Part shown: in pieces, positions 26,947-36,315 of the stretch | How the letters are laid out: every line of letters starts with the position of its first letter | Numbering within the stretch: position 1 is the first letter of the stretch | Source of the DNA: Lachnospiraceae bacterium | Lineage (GTDB): Bacteria > Bacillota > Clostridia > Lachnospirales > Lachnospiraceae | Reading direction: 5' to 3' | Length of the DNA stretch: 64,000 nt | NCBI GenBank assembly: GCA_910575475.1 | Contig: CAJTGD010000004.1 | Span: forward strand, 1-64,000 | Position numbers and translations under genes: made by a program | Notes under the pieces: model-generated | Database searches by the model: none | Told to the model about the DNA's origin: nothing | The model's input: only the letters and a program-made list of their open reading frames with translations

Positions 26947-28460
26947 TTCAAAGCCCCCTGCCGATATTCCGTAGGGCTCACCCCCGTATATTTCTTAAAG
27001 ATAGACGAAAAGTACGTGGCGTCATGGTATCCCACCAGATCCGCGACCTCATAGGCGAGGATATCCTGCCGGAGCAGATATTCCTTTGCTTTTTCAATCC
27101 GCACGTGATTGATGTATTCTGTCAGAGATTCCCCACATACCTTTTTAAACGTCCGGCTCAGGTGGGACGCGGAGATATGGAGATGGTCCGAGAGGACCTC
27201 CAGGGACAAGGGCTCTGAAAGATGGCTGTGGATGAATTTTACCGCATGGTCAAACAGCTTGTTCTGGGCGGCGGTCCCTACAAAATGATCCTTTGTATAA
27301 GCCATCAGTTCAAAGACCGTATGTTCCAGGGAAAAGATATCCGACGCCTGGGTGATCCTGGACAGGTATTCGCCGGGAGGGGCGGCATTTTCACGCTTGA
27401 TGAGCACCCGGCAGCAGATGTAATACATCTGGGCGCAGATATTTTTGGCATCCGCGGAGTTGACAAAATTGGACTTAAACTTATTGAAGATCTTATGCAG
27501 AACCCCGCCGGCGTCCTCAAACAGCCAGTTGTGCAGGTGGTTCTCAAAATGGAACAGATCCAGGGAGTTTTCCGCGGTCAGGTCATAGTCCGCGTCCTCT
27601 GGCGCGTCGGAGAAGAGGGCAATATTTTTTTCATAATAAAAATGAAATGTCAGGGCGTGGATCGCCTCGGACACGGCATAGCCAAAGTCCGAAGCGCTGC
27701 TGTGGTACCGGCTGATTCCGACCGACACCTCCCGGGAATCCAGCGTCCGGGCGATCACGGTGATCTCCCGGCAATTCTCCAGAACCGCATCCGGTACAGA
27801 TTCACAGCGGCCCTCCAAAAAATAGACCGCAATGATCAGGTTGTTGTAGCGGTAGCAGCAGGCGTCCTTTTTTCCGTCGAGGATAATGCTCTTTAAAAAG
27901 GCGGTGTCATTTTCCAGGGGGACCATCTGGAATGCCGCTACATAATAGTGGTCCAGACGGATTCCCAGATTCGAAAGCCGCTCCTCAAAGGAGGGGAGGA
28001 AGGCGGAGCCGGTCATTTCCAGCAATAGCTGGTCTTTCAGAAATGCCAGCTCATCCTCTGCGATGGAGGTCTGTTTTCTGGAGGTGACGATCTGCTTCTG
28101 CGCGTCCTGTATGGCTTCCATCAGCTCCTTTTTATTGGTCGGTTTCAGGATAAAAGCGGACACGTTATATTTGATGGCTGTTTTTGCGTATTCAAAATCC
28201 GCGTATCCGGTCAGCAGGATGACTTTGATCTCCGGCTGATGCTCATAGATGAATTTTGCCACAGCCAGGCCGTCTGCCACAGGCATCTTGATATCGGTGA
28301 TGACGATATCCACGGGACTGGCTTTGATAAATTCAATGGCTTCCATTCCATTTCCGGCCGTTCCGGCCACCTTACAGTCCAGGGAATCCCAGTCTATAAA
28401 ATTGGCAATGCCTTTGCGCATGATGGCTTCATCGTCAACAACTAACAGTTTGAATGTCAT
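26928..28460 (-). CDS. YesN-type response regulator with AraC output domain
   Basis: 510 residues. The receiver domain has DDE near 9-11 and phosphoacceptor Asp56 in VITDIKMP. A long linker precedes the C-terminal AraC module (SLEVLSDHLHISASHLSRTF, then VADLVGYHDATYFSSIFKKY). The start is ATG 28460 with AAAGGAGG upstream. It overlaps the kinase gene by 26 bases. Its last residues (SNTPQ) are encoded by the palindromic repeat at 26872-26946, which may have replaced the original tail. The probable target is the divergent operon at 30764. Confidence 0.9.
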   Translation of the reverse strand: MTFKLLVVDDEAIMRKGIANFIDWDSLDCKVAGTAGNGMEAIEFIKASPVDIVITDIKMPVADGLAVAKFIYEHQPEIKVILLTGYADFEYAKTAIKYNVSAFILKPTNKKELMEAIQDAQKQIVTSRKQTSIAEDELAFLKDQLLLEMTGSAFLPSFEERLSNLGIRLDHYYVAAFQMVPLENDTAFLKSIILDGKKDACCYRYNNLIIAVYFLEGRCESVPDAVLENCREITVIARTLDSREVSVGISRYHSSASDFGYAVSEAIHALTFHFYYEKNIALFSDAPEDADYDLTAENSLDLFHFENHLHNWLFEDAGGVLHKIFNKFKSNFVNSADAKNICAQMYYICCRVLIKRENAAPPGEYLSRITQASDIFSLEHTVFELMAYTKDHFVGTAAQNKLFDHAVKFIHSHLSEPLSLEVLSDHLHISASHLSRTFKKVCGESLTEYINHVRIEKAKEYLLRQDILAYEVADLVGYHDATYFSSIFKKYTGVSPTEYRQGALKSNTPQ

Positions 28461-30222
28461 GGTCTTCCTCCTTTGTGCGGATCGGAATCTGAAAGGAAAT
28501 GGTGGTGCATTTTTCCGGGATGCTGTCGATGCGCAGGCGGGCATCCGGCCCGAAAAGCAGCTCCAGCCGTTTATCCAGGTTGCAAAGTCCTACATGGGTG
28601 TGGGCGTCCGCCCCGGAGGGCCGGATATTGCGTATATCCGGGATGGGGTCGAAGCCGATCCCGTTATCGATAATGGAAATCTCCATGAGCCGGCCGTCGG
28701 ACGGGATGACCTGTACGATGAGCCGTCCCTTTCCGTCCTTTGGCTCCAGGCCGTGTACGATCGCATTTTCCACCAGCGGCTGGATGCAGAACGTGGGAAC
28801 CATACAGTCCATCAGCACGTCCGGAACCTGGAATACGCAGGAAATCTTGTCCTCAAAACGCATCTGCTGCAGGTAGACGTAAAACTTCACATACTCGATC
28901 TCCTGGGCAAGGCGCACATAGTCCGTTTCTTTGGACAGCGTATTTTTCTTGAGAAGCTCCCCCAGGGAAATGATCATCTGATAGATTTCCTCTTGATCGC
29001 TGATCTGTGCCTTCCATGCGATGGTGTTGAGCACGTTAAACAAAAAATGGGGGTTCATCTGCGACTGCAGCGCCCGGATTTCCGAACTTTTCAGCAGCAA
29101 TTGTTTCTGAAAATTGTCGTTGTAGTAGATATCCAGCTGCTTCAGCATCTGGTTCAGGGCGTCCGCCCAGACCCGAAACTCCCGGTACATCTTCATGGGC
29201 GGCAGGCTGGCCTGCTCCCCCTTTGAGATCTGGTTGATGTGGTAGATCATCCGGTCAATGGGCCTGGTGACTGCCCGGCTGACGATCACGGCCAGGAGGA
29301 GCGCAGCCAATACCGTACATGCCAGCAGCAGGACGTAAGTCTTTAAAGTATCGTTGAGATCCTGGAACAGGATGCTTTTCGGCGCGGCCACGGCGGCGGT
29401 GAGCTGGATCTTGTCCAGCTTCTGCACGGCGGTAAAATATGCGTCGGAGCACAGCGTTAGCTCCTGGAAGGAGACAAAGGCCGTACTTCCCTGATCCAGC
29501 GCGGCCTGCAGCTCCAGGCTCTGGGGTTCCATGTCCCGGCTGGAACAGAGATTCATGTCCCGGTCATACAGGCAGATGAACCAGGAAGGAGCCAGTCCGT
29601 TTACACAGTAGGCAAGCCATTTTTCCAAGTCCACGGCGATGATGAAGGTTCCGCTGTAGCTTCCCGTATTGCCGCTGAAAAGATTTCGGATAAAATAAAG
29701 GTTTTTTCCGTCTGAGGGCAGCATCCGGCAGGTCAGCCGGTGTTCTTTTTGATCCAGATCCCGGAGGAGCTCATGGCTTCCGGAGAGGCTCCCGGCAGGG
29801 GAGGCGGAGGTGGATATGCGGAATACGTCCCCCTGCACGTTCAGGATGTAGATCCCGTTTGTAAAATTTTTTGCGGACAGGGGCGTGCTGTAATAGAGGT
29901 CCGTCATCTGTTTTTCTATATGGATCTTACGCTCCGAGCTCAGCGGCTTGTGGGCGGTATCCTCTAAAATCCCGGCAATTGAGGCGTTGGATACATAAAG
30001 AGGGATGACCGAGTCAATGGAATCCACCTGGTCGCTGATCTTCTGGTTGACCTGTCCAAACTGGCCGGTGACAGAATGTTCATAACTGGTTGTAAGAATC
30101 CGGTCTGTCCTTATATAATAGAAGAAAAAGGAACAGAGCAGGATGAGGGTTACGATCAGGGAAACGGTAACGGTGATGAAGGAGCGCAGGGAGGGGATGT
30201 GTATCGTGTTGCTTCTGTTCAT
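28435..30222 (-). CDS. YesM-type membrane sensor histidine kinase
   Basis: 595 residues. Membrane segments at about 15-36 and 295-314 flank an extracellular sensor of roughly 255 residues. A HAMP-like linker and a His_kinase domain follow, with the acceptor His392 in MNPHFLFN. The ATPase domain shows VENAIVHGLE and a glycine-rich GLCNLDKRLELL. It overlaps the response regulator gene. The start ATG at 30222 has only a weak upstream AAGGATGG. The leader holds the second palindromic repeat and a tail of the 5'-leader element. Confidence 0.9.
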   Translation of the reverse strand: MNRSNTIHIPSLRSFITVTVSLIVTLILLCSFFFYYIRTDRILTTSYEHSVTGQFGQVNQKISDQVDSIDSVIPLYVSNASIAGILEDTAHKPLSSERKIHIEKQMTDLYYSTPLSAKNFTNGIYILNVQGDVFRISTSASPAGSLSGSHELLRDLDQKEHRLTCRMLPSDGKNLYFIRNLFSGNTGSYSGTFIIAVDLEKWLAYCVNGLAPSWFICLYDRDMNLCSSRDMEPQSLELQAALDQGSTAFVSFQELTLCSDAYFTAVQKLDKIQLTAAVAAPKSILFQDLNDTLKTYVLLLACTVLAALLLAVIVSRAVTRPIDRMIYHINQISKGEQASLPPMKMYREFRVWADALNQMLKQLDIYYNDNFQKQLLLKSSEIRALQSQMNPHFLFNVLNTIAWKAQISDQEEIYQMIISLGELLKKNTLSKETDYVRLAQEIEYVKFYVYLQQMRFEDKISCVFQVPDVLMDCMVPTFCIQPLVENAIVHGLEPKDGKGRLIVQVIPSDGRLMEISIIDNGIGFDPIPDIRNIRPSGADAHTHVGLCNLDKRLELLFGPDARLRIDSIPEKCTTISFQIPIRTKEEDHDIQTVSC

Positions 30223-30312
30223 ATCTGTTTTTTTCCATCCTTATCTGTATTCCATTTATTCCCGCGAAGCAACGAGCCAAGTAGCCATGCTTGCATGGAT
30301 ATTTGGCGACTG

Positions 30313-30388
30313 CCGCGAGGGTCAAATACCCCGCAGCTTGCTGCGCTAGAATTTTGATGCCCTGTCAGCTTGCTGCGGGGTCTTTGAC
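30313..30388 (+). repeat. GGGTCAAAT/ATTTGAC palindromic repeat, copy 2
   Basis: Direct repeat of 26872-26946 with a shared identical core. The two copies bracket the kinase/regulator pair, one at each end. Confidence 0.8.
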
Positions 30389-30392
30389 TATC

Positions 30393-30437
30393 ATTTGTCA
30401 CCAATTTTCGCAAGAAAATTGATGACCTGCTTGCGCA
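30393..30437 (-). repeat. diverged tail of the 5'-leader element
   Basis: Read on the minus strand it gives CAAGCAGGTCATCAATTTTC, then GCGAAAATTGGTGACAAA, matching the 3' half of copies A-C with several changes. The hairpin is retained as AATTTTC/GAAAATT. It lies about 170 bases upstream of the kinase start. Confidence 0.6.
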
Positions 30438-30649
30438 TCGGCGCAATTCTTATTACATATTATTATTACATAATCCGCCCCTGTCTTCAATCGGTTTTGG
30501 GGCGGAAGCAAAAAATTCCAAAGAAAGCAGCAAATAATTTAAAGCAATGCACAACGCCGGGAGGGCGGGGGCCGATGAGAGGGTGTTCCGGCTATGAAAT
30601 TCAAAGGACACAGCATATCCCTTTATTCAAATCCGGGCGGCAGGCATAC

Positions 30650-30670
30650 TATAATAGAAACAACTTAAGG
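30650..30670 (+). promoter_or_regulatory. -10 box plus CAACTTAAGG motif of the second GH65 operon
   Basis: TATAAT at 30650-30655 is followed five bases later by CAACTTAAGG, the same module as at 8401-8421. No consensus -35 is present, suggesting activator dependence. Confidence 0.6.
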
Positions 30671-30763
30671 AAAGCCGAGACGTATGGGAGATGATTCCAT
30701 ACAGGCAGGCGGAGGATCTGTCTGCCCTACAAACCGGCGGCAAAAAATGTAGGAGGAACGAGC

Positions 30764-32119
30764 ATGAAAAAGAACTATTTGAAGAGGGTACTTGCATCTG
30801 CGCTTATGGGTACGATGGTATTGGGCCTGGCAGCCTGCGGAAACGGCGGGGGACAGGGGACGGAAAGCAAGACGGAATCCGGCGGAACATCGGAAGATAC
30901 GGGAAAGACCGTATTGAATGTCATCAACTACCACGTAGGAACGGATTACGCGGCGGACTACTACGCCTACCTGTTCGAGGAATTTCAGAAAACCGAAGAA
31001 GGGAAGAACGTAGAGTTCAAATTTGAGGAGATTCCGACCACGGACGCTTACAACCAGAAGATCAAGCTGCTGATCTCCAGCGGGGATCTGCCGGATATCG
31101 TGTTCAACGGCGGGAACAACATCACCGAACTGGCGGCTAAGTCAGGGAAGGTGGCGGACCTGACCCAGTATTTTGAGGAAGATCCGGAGTGGAAAGCGCT
31201 GTTTGATGAAACCTCGCTGGACTTCAATACGGTAGACGGGAAGATCTATGGAGTACCGGTTTCCAAGGAAATTTCTTACATCTATTACAACAAAGAGCTT
31301 TTTGAGAAGGCGAAGGTGGAAGTGCCGGAGGTAGGGTATGAGACCTGGGACGACTTCTTCGCGGCCTGCGATCAGCTGAAAGAAGCGGGAATCACGCCGG
31401 TGGGCATGGACACCGCAGATATGGGGTGGCTTACGAACCTGTGGATGAGCGCCCTGATCGGGACAAGCGGGGAGGCCGGAAACGAATGGATGAATACCAT
31501 GTATCCGGATGACTTTAATACGCCGGAGGTGGAAGCCGCGGCGGAGACGATCCAGAAGATGTTCCAGGAATACACCACAGACGATGCGGTGGGCGGGAAA
31601 TACGACCCCATGGCGACTCATTTCTTCAACGGGGAGATCGCGATGATCCCCAACGGCCCCTGGATGATTCCGGATTTCTCGCAGACGGAAAAAGCGCCGG
31701 AAGGATTTTATGATAAGGTGGGCATTATGCTGATGCCGGGCCGGGGTATGGAAATGGTTCCCACACCCGGGGATATGGTAGGGGCATCAGACGAGGAGAA
31801 GATCAAAGCGGCTGTCGCGTTTTTGAAATTTGAGACCAGCCCGGAGAATCAGATCAAGGCGCTGGAAATGACAGGGCTGCAGCCGGTATCCAATGACCTG
31901 GATATCCCGGAGGACCTTACGGAGAGCGACCCGCTGATGGCGGAGGTACTGCAGATCCAGAACGAGGCTGAGGCTACCTATGGACAGAATCAGGCGTACT
32001 GGTATCAGAACACCATCGACACCTTCTCGACAGAGCTTCCGGAGCTGGCCTTCGGCAATATCACACCAGAAGAATTTTGCGGCAAACTGACGGAATCCGC
32101 GGCAAAGAATCAGGAGTAA
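30764..32119 (+). CDS. sugar ABC transporter substrate-binding lipoprotein
   Basis: 451 residues. The signal peptide ends in LGLAAC (lipidated Cys25), followed by a Gly/Thr/Glu-rich linker. Family features include LPDIVFNGGNNITELAA, YGVPVSKEISYIYYNKELF and MIPNGPWMIPDF. It feeds the permeases at 32240 and 33127. It is the counterpart of the 8566 protein, although the two are not close in sequence, so the two GH65 operons may take up different sugars. The start ATG 30764 has GTAGGAGG upstream. Confidence 0.92.
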   Translation: MKKNYLKRVLASALMGTMVLGLAACGNGGGQGTESKTESGGTSEDTGKTVLNVINYHVGTDYAADYYAYLFEEFQKTEEGKNVEFKFEEIPTTDAYNQKIKLLISSGDLPDIVFNGGNNITELAAKSGKVADLTQYFEEDPEWKALFDETSLDFNTVDGKIYGVPVSKEISYIYYNKELFEKAKVEVPEVGYETWDDFFAACDQLKEAGITPVGMDTADMGWLTNLWMSALIGTSGEAGNEWMNTMYPDDFNTPEVEAAAETIQKMFQEYTTDDAVGGKYDPMATHFFNGEIAMIPNGPWMIPDFSQTEKAPEGFYDKVGIMLMPGRGMEMVPTPGDMVGASDEEKIKAAVAFLKFETSPENQIKALEMTGLQPVSNDLDIPEDLTESDPLMAEVLQIQNEAEATYGQNQAYWYQNTIDTFSTELPELAFGNITPEEFCGKLTESAAKNQE

Positions 32120-32152
32120 GTCAGAGACAAACCGCAGGTCTGCAGGTAAGCA

Positions 32153-32189
32153 GTTGCAGTTCGCGGCCGATCAGGCCTTGAACTGCAAC
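32153..32189. repeat. 37-base GC-rich palindrome, copy 2
   Basis: Same palindrome as 22306-22342, with compensating changes (GCAGTTC/GAACTGC). It is flanked by a further CAGGT...GCCTG pairing, then CTTTTT, so it may act as an intra-operon terminator or processing site between binding protein and permease. Confidence 0.8.
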
Positions 32190-32239
32190 GGTGACGATAC
32201 TTGCGGGCCTGCCCTTTTTATACTGGGAGGATTTGCGCA

Positions 32240-33130
32240 ATGAGAATCAAAAATAAAGGCTTGTGGATCGTGCTGTTTACTATGCCCTGCATGCTGCTGT
32301 TCGCCCTGGTGTACGCGGCTCCGATCGTCACGGTGCTTTATACGTCGCTCTGCGATTATACGACCTTTTCCGGGCCGGTATTCGCGGGGGTGAAAAATTT
32401 CGTGAACATATTCGGGGACGGGGATTTTCTGGAATCCATAAAAAATACCCTGTTGTGGGTGTTTCTGCAGTCTACTTTCCATGTGTCCCTGGGGCTTGTG
32501 ATGGCGCTGGTCCTCAGACGCAAGCCCAAGGGCTGGAAGGTGGCGCGCACGGCCTATATGATCCCCAATATTGTACCCACAGCCGCCACGGGGGTGATGT
32601 TTACGCTGCTTTTGAATCCCACCTTCGGGATCGTAAAGCCGTTTCTGGAAATGATTGGGGCGGAGGTCAGCCAGGTGCCGAACCTGTTCGGCAATTCCAG
32701 ATACGCGTTCTGGACGGTTACCGCTACGTGGATTTTCTACGCCGGATTCAATACGATCATCTTTCTGGCAGAGATGGGAGCGGTTGACAAGGAGATCTAC
32801 GAGGCCGCCACGGTGGACGGGGCCAGCCCCTGGCAGCTGGACCGGTATATCACCCTGCCCCTGATGAAAAATATCTTCGGGACCTGTGTGACCCTTGCTT
32901 CGGTGGCCATGGTATCCCAGTTCGACATCATTTACATGACCACAAAAGGGGGGCCGGGGAATACGACGTTGAATCTGCCTATCTATCTGTACAAGGCGGC
33001 AACCCTTGAGAACAACTACGGAAAGGCAAATGCGGTGGGAACCGTACAGATTGCCATCGGGCTGATCCTGGTGCTTCTGATTCAGAGGATGTTCCAGGAA
33101 AAGAGAGAACAGGGGGAGAAAAAGAGATGA
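32240..33130 (+). CDS. sugar ABC transporter permease (MalF-type)
   Basis: 296 residues with six membrane segments. The EAA loop is YEAATVDGASPWQLDRYITL, and TTKGGPGNTTLNLPIYLY precedes the last helix. I use ATG 32240 with GGGAGG upstream instead of an earlier in-frame start that lies within the hairpin region. It overlaps the next permease by four bases. Confidence 0.92.
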   Translation: MRIKNKGLWIVLFTMPCMLLFALVYAAPIVTVLYTSLCDYTTFSGPVFAGVKNFVNIFGDGDFLESIKNTLLWVFLQSTFHVSLGLVMALVLRRKPKGWKVARTAYMIPNIVPTAATGVMFTLLLNPTFGIVKPFLEMIGAEVSQVPNLFGNSRYAFWTVTATWIFYAGFNTIIFLAEMGAVDKEIYEAATVDGASPWQLDRYITLPLMKNIFGTCVTLASVAMVSQFDIIYMTTKGGPGNTTLNLPIYLYKAATLENNYGKANAVGTVQIAIGLILVLLIQRMFQEKREQGEKKR

Positions 33131-33948
33131 AATCCATTGCGAAATTATGCAAATATGTGTTCATGGCGGTATTTACGGCCATCGCAGTCGGGCCGATCCT
33201 CTGGGCCTTTTTGAGTTCCTTCAAAACCTATGCGGAGATCAATTCCTCCGCGCTGTCCCTGCCGTCGTCCTTCAATCTGGACAATTATAAGGCGGCGTTT
33301 CAGTACGCGCCGATTGCGAAATATTTTTTCAACAGCATTGTGATCGTGGGCAGCAGCGTGCTTGTCACGGTGGCTCTGGTTGCCATGTGCGCCTACATTG
33401 TCTCCCGGTTTGATTTTAAGCTGAAAACGCTGGTGGTCCTTTTTATCTCCGCGTCTTTGATGCTTCCGGCCCAGGCGATCTCACAGCCGCTGTTTATGAT
33501 CTTCCAGAAGCTGGGGATTTTTGATACCAAGCTGGGGCTGGTCATCGTGTATTCCGCCATGGGGATTCCGATGTCGTTTTTCGTGATGGTCAGCTATTAT
33601 AAAACCATTTCCACTGCGCTGGAAGAATCCGCCTATATTGACGGCGCGTCTTTTCTGCAGACCTTTGTCCACATCATCCTGCCCCTTGCGAAGCCGGGGC
33701 TGGTGACGATCGCGCTTCTGCAGTTTATCAATACGTGGAATGAGTTTTACTTTGCGCTGATGCTTACAAGCGGGGATACGGCGCGGACGGTTCCGATCGC
33801 GCTGAATTATTATATGGGAACCTTTGCCAACAATTATTCCGCATTGTTTGCGGCGGTGGTGATGACCGTGCTGCCGACGATCCTGGTGTTTATCGTTCTG
33901 CAGAGACAGGTGATGGAAAGCCTGACCGCAGGCGCAGTGAAAGGATAA
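33127..33948 (+). CDS. sugar ABC transporter permease (MalG-type)
   Basis: 273 residues with six membrane segments. The EAA loop is LEESAYIDGASFLQTFVHII, and the C terminus MESLTAGAVKG is family-typical. It forms the channel with the 32240 protein. GH65 begins 12 bases after its stop, so they are cotranscribed. There is no PIG-L gene here, unlike the first operon. Confidence 0.92.
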   Translation: MKSIAKLCKYVFMAVFTAIAVGPILWAFLSSFKTYAEINSSALSLPSSFNLDNYKAAFQYAPIAKYFFNSIVIVGSSVLVTVALVAMCAYIVSRFDFKLKTLVVLFISASLMLPAQAISQPLFMIFQKLGIFDTKLGLVIVYSAMGIPMSFFVMVSYYKTISTALEESAYIDGASFLQTFVHIILPLAKPGLVTIALLQFINTWNEFYFALMLTSGDTARTVPIALNYYMGTFANNYSALFAAVVMTVLPTILVFIVLQRQVMESLTAGAVKG

Positions 33949-33960
33949 GTGTGACCGGAA

Positions 33961-36315
33961 ATGATGAATATGGAAATAAAGCCGATCTACCCTGTGGAGC
34001 CCTGGACCATTACGGAGACTTCCTTTGACCGGAAATACAATTATAGGAATGAGACGACGTTTTCCCTCTCCAACGGGTACATCGGAACCCGGGGGACGTT
34101 TGAGGAAGCTTATGATTTTGACATAGACACCGGGCTGGAAGGGAATTTTGTAAATGGATTCTATGAGAGTGAGCAGATCCGCTACGGGGAAGCGAATTTC
34201 GGATCGCCGCTGTTCAGCCAGTCCCTGCTGAACCTGCCGAGTATGAAAGAGACAAGAGTGCTCCTGGAGGATGAATGGTTCACTATGGAGGAGGGGACGA
34301 TAGAAAACTACTCCAGAACCCTGCATATGAAGGACGGAGTGCTGAAAAGGAGCCTGGTCTGGACCTCGCCCCGGGGAAGAAAGGCAGAGATCCAGTTCCA
34401 AAGGCTGGTGTCCTTTGAAATGAAAAATATCATGGCCATCCGCGTTCAGGTCACGCCGCTGAATTTTTCCGGAAAGATTCAGTTCCGGTCAAGGCTGCAG
34501 GCAGATGTGGAAAATCATACGAGAAAGACGAACCCGATCGTGGATTACGGCCCCTTCGGCCGAAGGCTGGAACCTCTCAGGCTGGAGGGGGAAGGACACC
34601 GCCTGTATTATGAAGGGATTACGAAAAACAGCCGGCTCACCGTAGCCTGCGGGTGCGGCCACAGGGTGTCCGGCGGCAGATGTGAGACGGGATGGGAGTT
34701 TTGCACAGGGGAACTGGAAGGGATGGCGGTTTTGACGGCAGAGGCGAAGGAGGGCTCCGCCGTGGTGTTGGAAAAAATGCTCTGCTATTCCACGGATCTG
34801 GATCTGCCGGCGGAGGATTTGAAGGGATATATTTTGGACACCTTAGAAGAAGCGGAGCAGAAAACCTTCGGGGGACTGGAAAAGAGCCAGAAAGCCTATA
34901 TGGGACGGTTCTGGGACACGGCGGATATCCGGATTCAGGGAAAGGACAGCGAGGCTTTGCAGCAGGGGCTTCGGTTCAACCTGTTTCATATCCTGCAGTC
35001 CGCGGGAAGGGACGGCAGGACCGGAATGGGGGCCAAGGGATTGTCGGGAGAGGGGTATGAGGGACACTATTTCTGGGATACGGAGATGTATGTGCTGCCG
35101 GTGTTTGTGTATACCGAGCCGGAGACTGCCAGGCGTCTTTTAGACTACCGGTACGGCACCCTGGAACAGGCCAGGGAAAGGGCCCGGATTCTGGGGCATG
35201 ACAAAGGCGCTTTGTTCCCCTGGCGCACCATCAACGGGGAGGAGGCGTCCACCTATTATCCGCTGGGAACCGCCCAATACCATATCAACGCGGATATTGC
35301 CTATGCACTGTCCCTGTACCTGCAGGTGACGGGGGATGTGGACTACCTGAAAGAAAAGGGAGCGGAAATCCTCATCGAGACCGCCAGGGTCTGGGCGGAC
35401 GCGGGCAGCTTTGCGGAGTGCAAAGGGGGCAGATATTGTATCTGCAGCGTGACCGGGCCGGACGAATACAATGTGCTTGTGGACAACAATTTTTATACAA
35501 ACCTGATGGCCAGGGAGAATCTCCGGGACGCAAAGGGAGCAGTGGAATATCTGGCCCGGCACGGCAGGGACGCGCTTGGCCGCCTGAAAAAGAAACTGGA
35601 TTTTTCGGAGGAGGAATTGAAGCTCTGGCAGAAGATCATAGATCACATGTATTTTCCATATGATGAAGCCCGGCAGGTCTACCCCCTTGACGACGGATTC
35701 ATGATGCGCAGGCCCTGGGACGAATCGAGGATACCTGAGGAAAAACGGGCATGGCTGTATGAGAATTATCATCCGCTGTTTATTATGCGGCACCGGATGT
35801 CCAAGCAGGCCGACGCCATCCTGGGGATGTATTTGCACAGCCATCTTTTTACGAAGGAAGAGATCCGGCGGAACTACGATTTTTACCAGGAGGTGACCCT
35901 TCATCACTCCTCCCTGTCTACCTGTATTTTCGGGATTGTCGCAAGCGATATCGGGTATGATGACGAGGCTTACCGGTATTTTTCACAGTCGGCCAGGATG
36001 GATCTGGATGATTACCATCATAATTTTTACGCGGGTATCCATGGGGCCAATATGGCGGGCACATGGCAGGCGGTTGTAAATGGGTTTGCCGGGCTGCGGT
36101 GTCAGGATTCGAGGCTTAAGTTTTCTCCGTCCCTTCCTTCGGAGTGGGAAAGCTATTCCTTTAAGCTCCGGTACAAAAGGGCTCTTTTGAGGATCGCGGT
36201 CTCCCGGGGACAGGCGGAGTTTACCCTGGAAGAGGGGGAGAAGATCACATTTTATATCGGCGGAAAGGAAATTTGTATTCAGGAGAACGGGGGGAGACAC
36301 GTTGAAAAAATATAA
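33961..36315 (+). CDS. GH65 glycoside phosphorylase, second paralogue
   Basis: 784 residues. The catalytic acid is Glu502 in VTGPDEYN, and the phosphate-binding segment LHHSSLST is present. It is paralogous to the enzyme at 12520. Its central and C-terminal part (about 34910-36050) is almost identical in DNA, while the N-terminal third and the last 80 residues differ clearly. The active-site half is therefore shared while the N-terminal domain, which contributes to substrate binding and dimer contacts, differs. It would release beta-glucose 1-phosphate from an alpha-glucoside. The start is ATG 33961, 33964 or 33970; no strong Shine-Dalgarno is present. Confidence 0.9.
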   Translation: MMNMEIKPIYPVEPWTITETSFDRKYNYRNETTFSLSNGYIGTRGTFEEAYDFDIDTGLEGNFVNGFYESEQIRYGEANFGSPLFSQSLLNLPSMKETRVLLEDEWFTMEEGTIENYSRTLHMKDGVLKRSLVWTSPRGRKAEIQFQRLVSFEMKNIMAIRVQVTPLNFSGKIQFRSRLQADVENHTRKTNPIVDYGPFGRRLEPLRLEGEGHRLYYEGITKNSRLTVACGCGHRVSGGRCETGWEFCTGELEGMAVLTAEAKEGSAVVLEKMLCYSTDLDLPAEDLKGYILDTLEEAEQKTFGGLEKSQKAYMGRFWDTADIRIQGKDSEALQQGLRFNLFHILQSAGRDGRTGMGAKGLSGEGYEGHYFWDTEMYVLPVFVYTEPETARRLLDYRYGTLEQARERARILGHDKGALFPWRTINGEEASTYYPLGTAQYHINADIAYALSLYLQVTGDVDYLKEKGAEILIETARVWADAGSFAECKGGRYCICSVTGPDEYNVLVDNNFYTNLMARENLRDAKGAVEYLARHGRDALGRLKKKLDFSEEELKLWQKIIDHMYFPYDEARQVYPLDDGFMMRRPWDESRIPEEKRAWLYENYHPLFIMRHRMSKQADAILGMYLHSHLFTKEEIRRNYDFYQEVTLHHSSLSTCIFGIVASDIGYDDEAYRYFSQSARMDLDDYHHNFYAGIHGANMAGTWQAVVNGFAGLRCQDSRLKFSPSLPSEWESYSFKLRYKRALLRIAVSRGQAEFTLEEGEKITFYIGGKEICIQENGGRHVEKI

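Larger units (their letters stand above)
30223..30763. other. 541-base divergent control region between kinase and second GH65 operon
   Basis: From left to right it holds: the palindromic repeat copy (30313-30388); a tail of the 5'-leader element on the minus strand (30393-30437); a hairpin CCGCCCC/GGGGCGG (30475-30505) without a T-run; and the conserved -10/CAACTTAAGG module (30650-30670). No gene is supported. Confidence 0.7.

Noticed and set aside
27222..27896. Plus-strand open frame of 224 codons
   Set aside because: It lies opposite the response regulator gene; a shadow frame caused by GC-rich codon use.
28249..29226. Plus-strand open frame of 325 codons across the kinase/regulator pair
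   Set aside because: It is antisense to the sensor kinase with its conserved His and ATP-binding motifs; its own product has no family features and no ribosome binding site.
33481..34401. Minus-strand open frame of 306 codons spanning permease and GH65
   Set aside because: Antisense to two well-supported genes, and it crosses their boundary.
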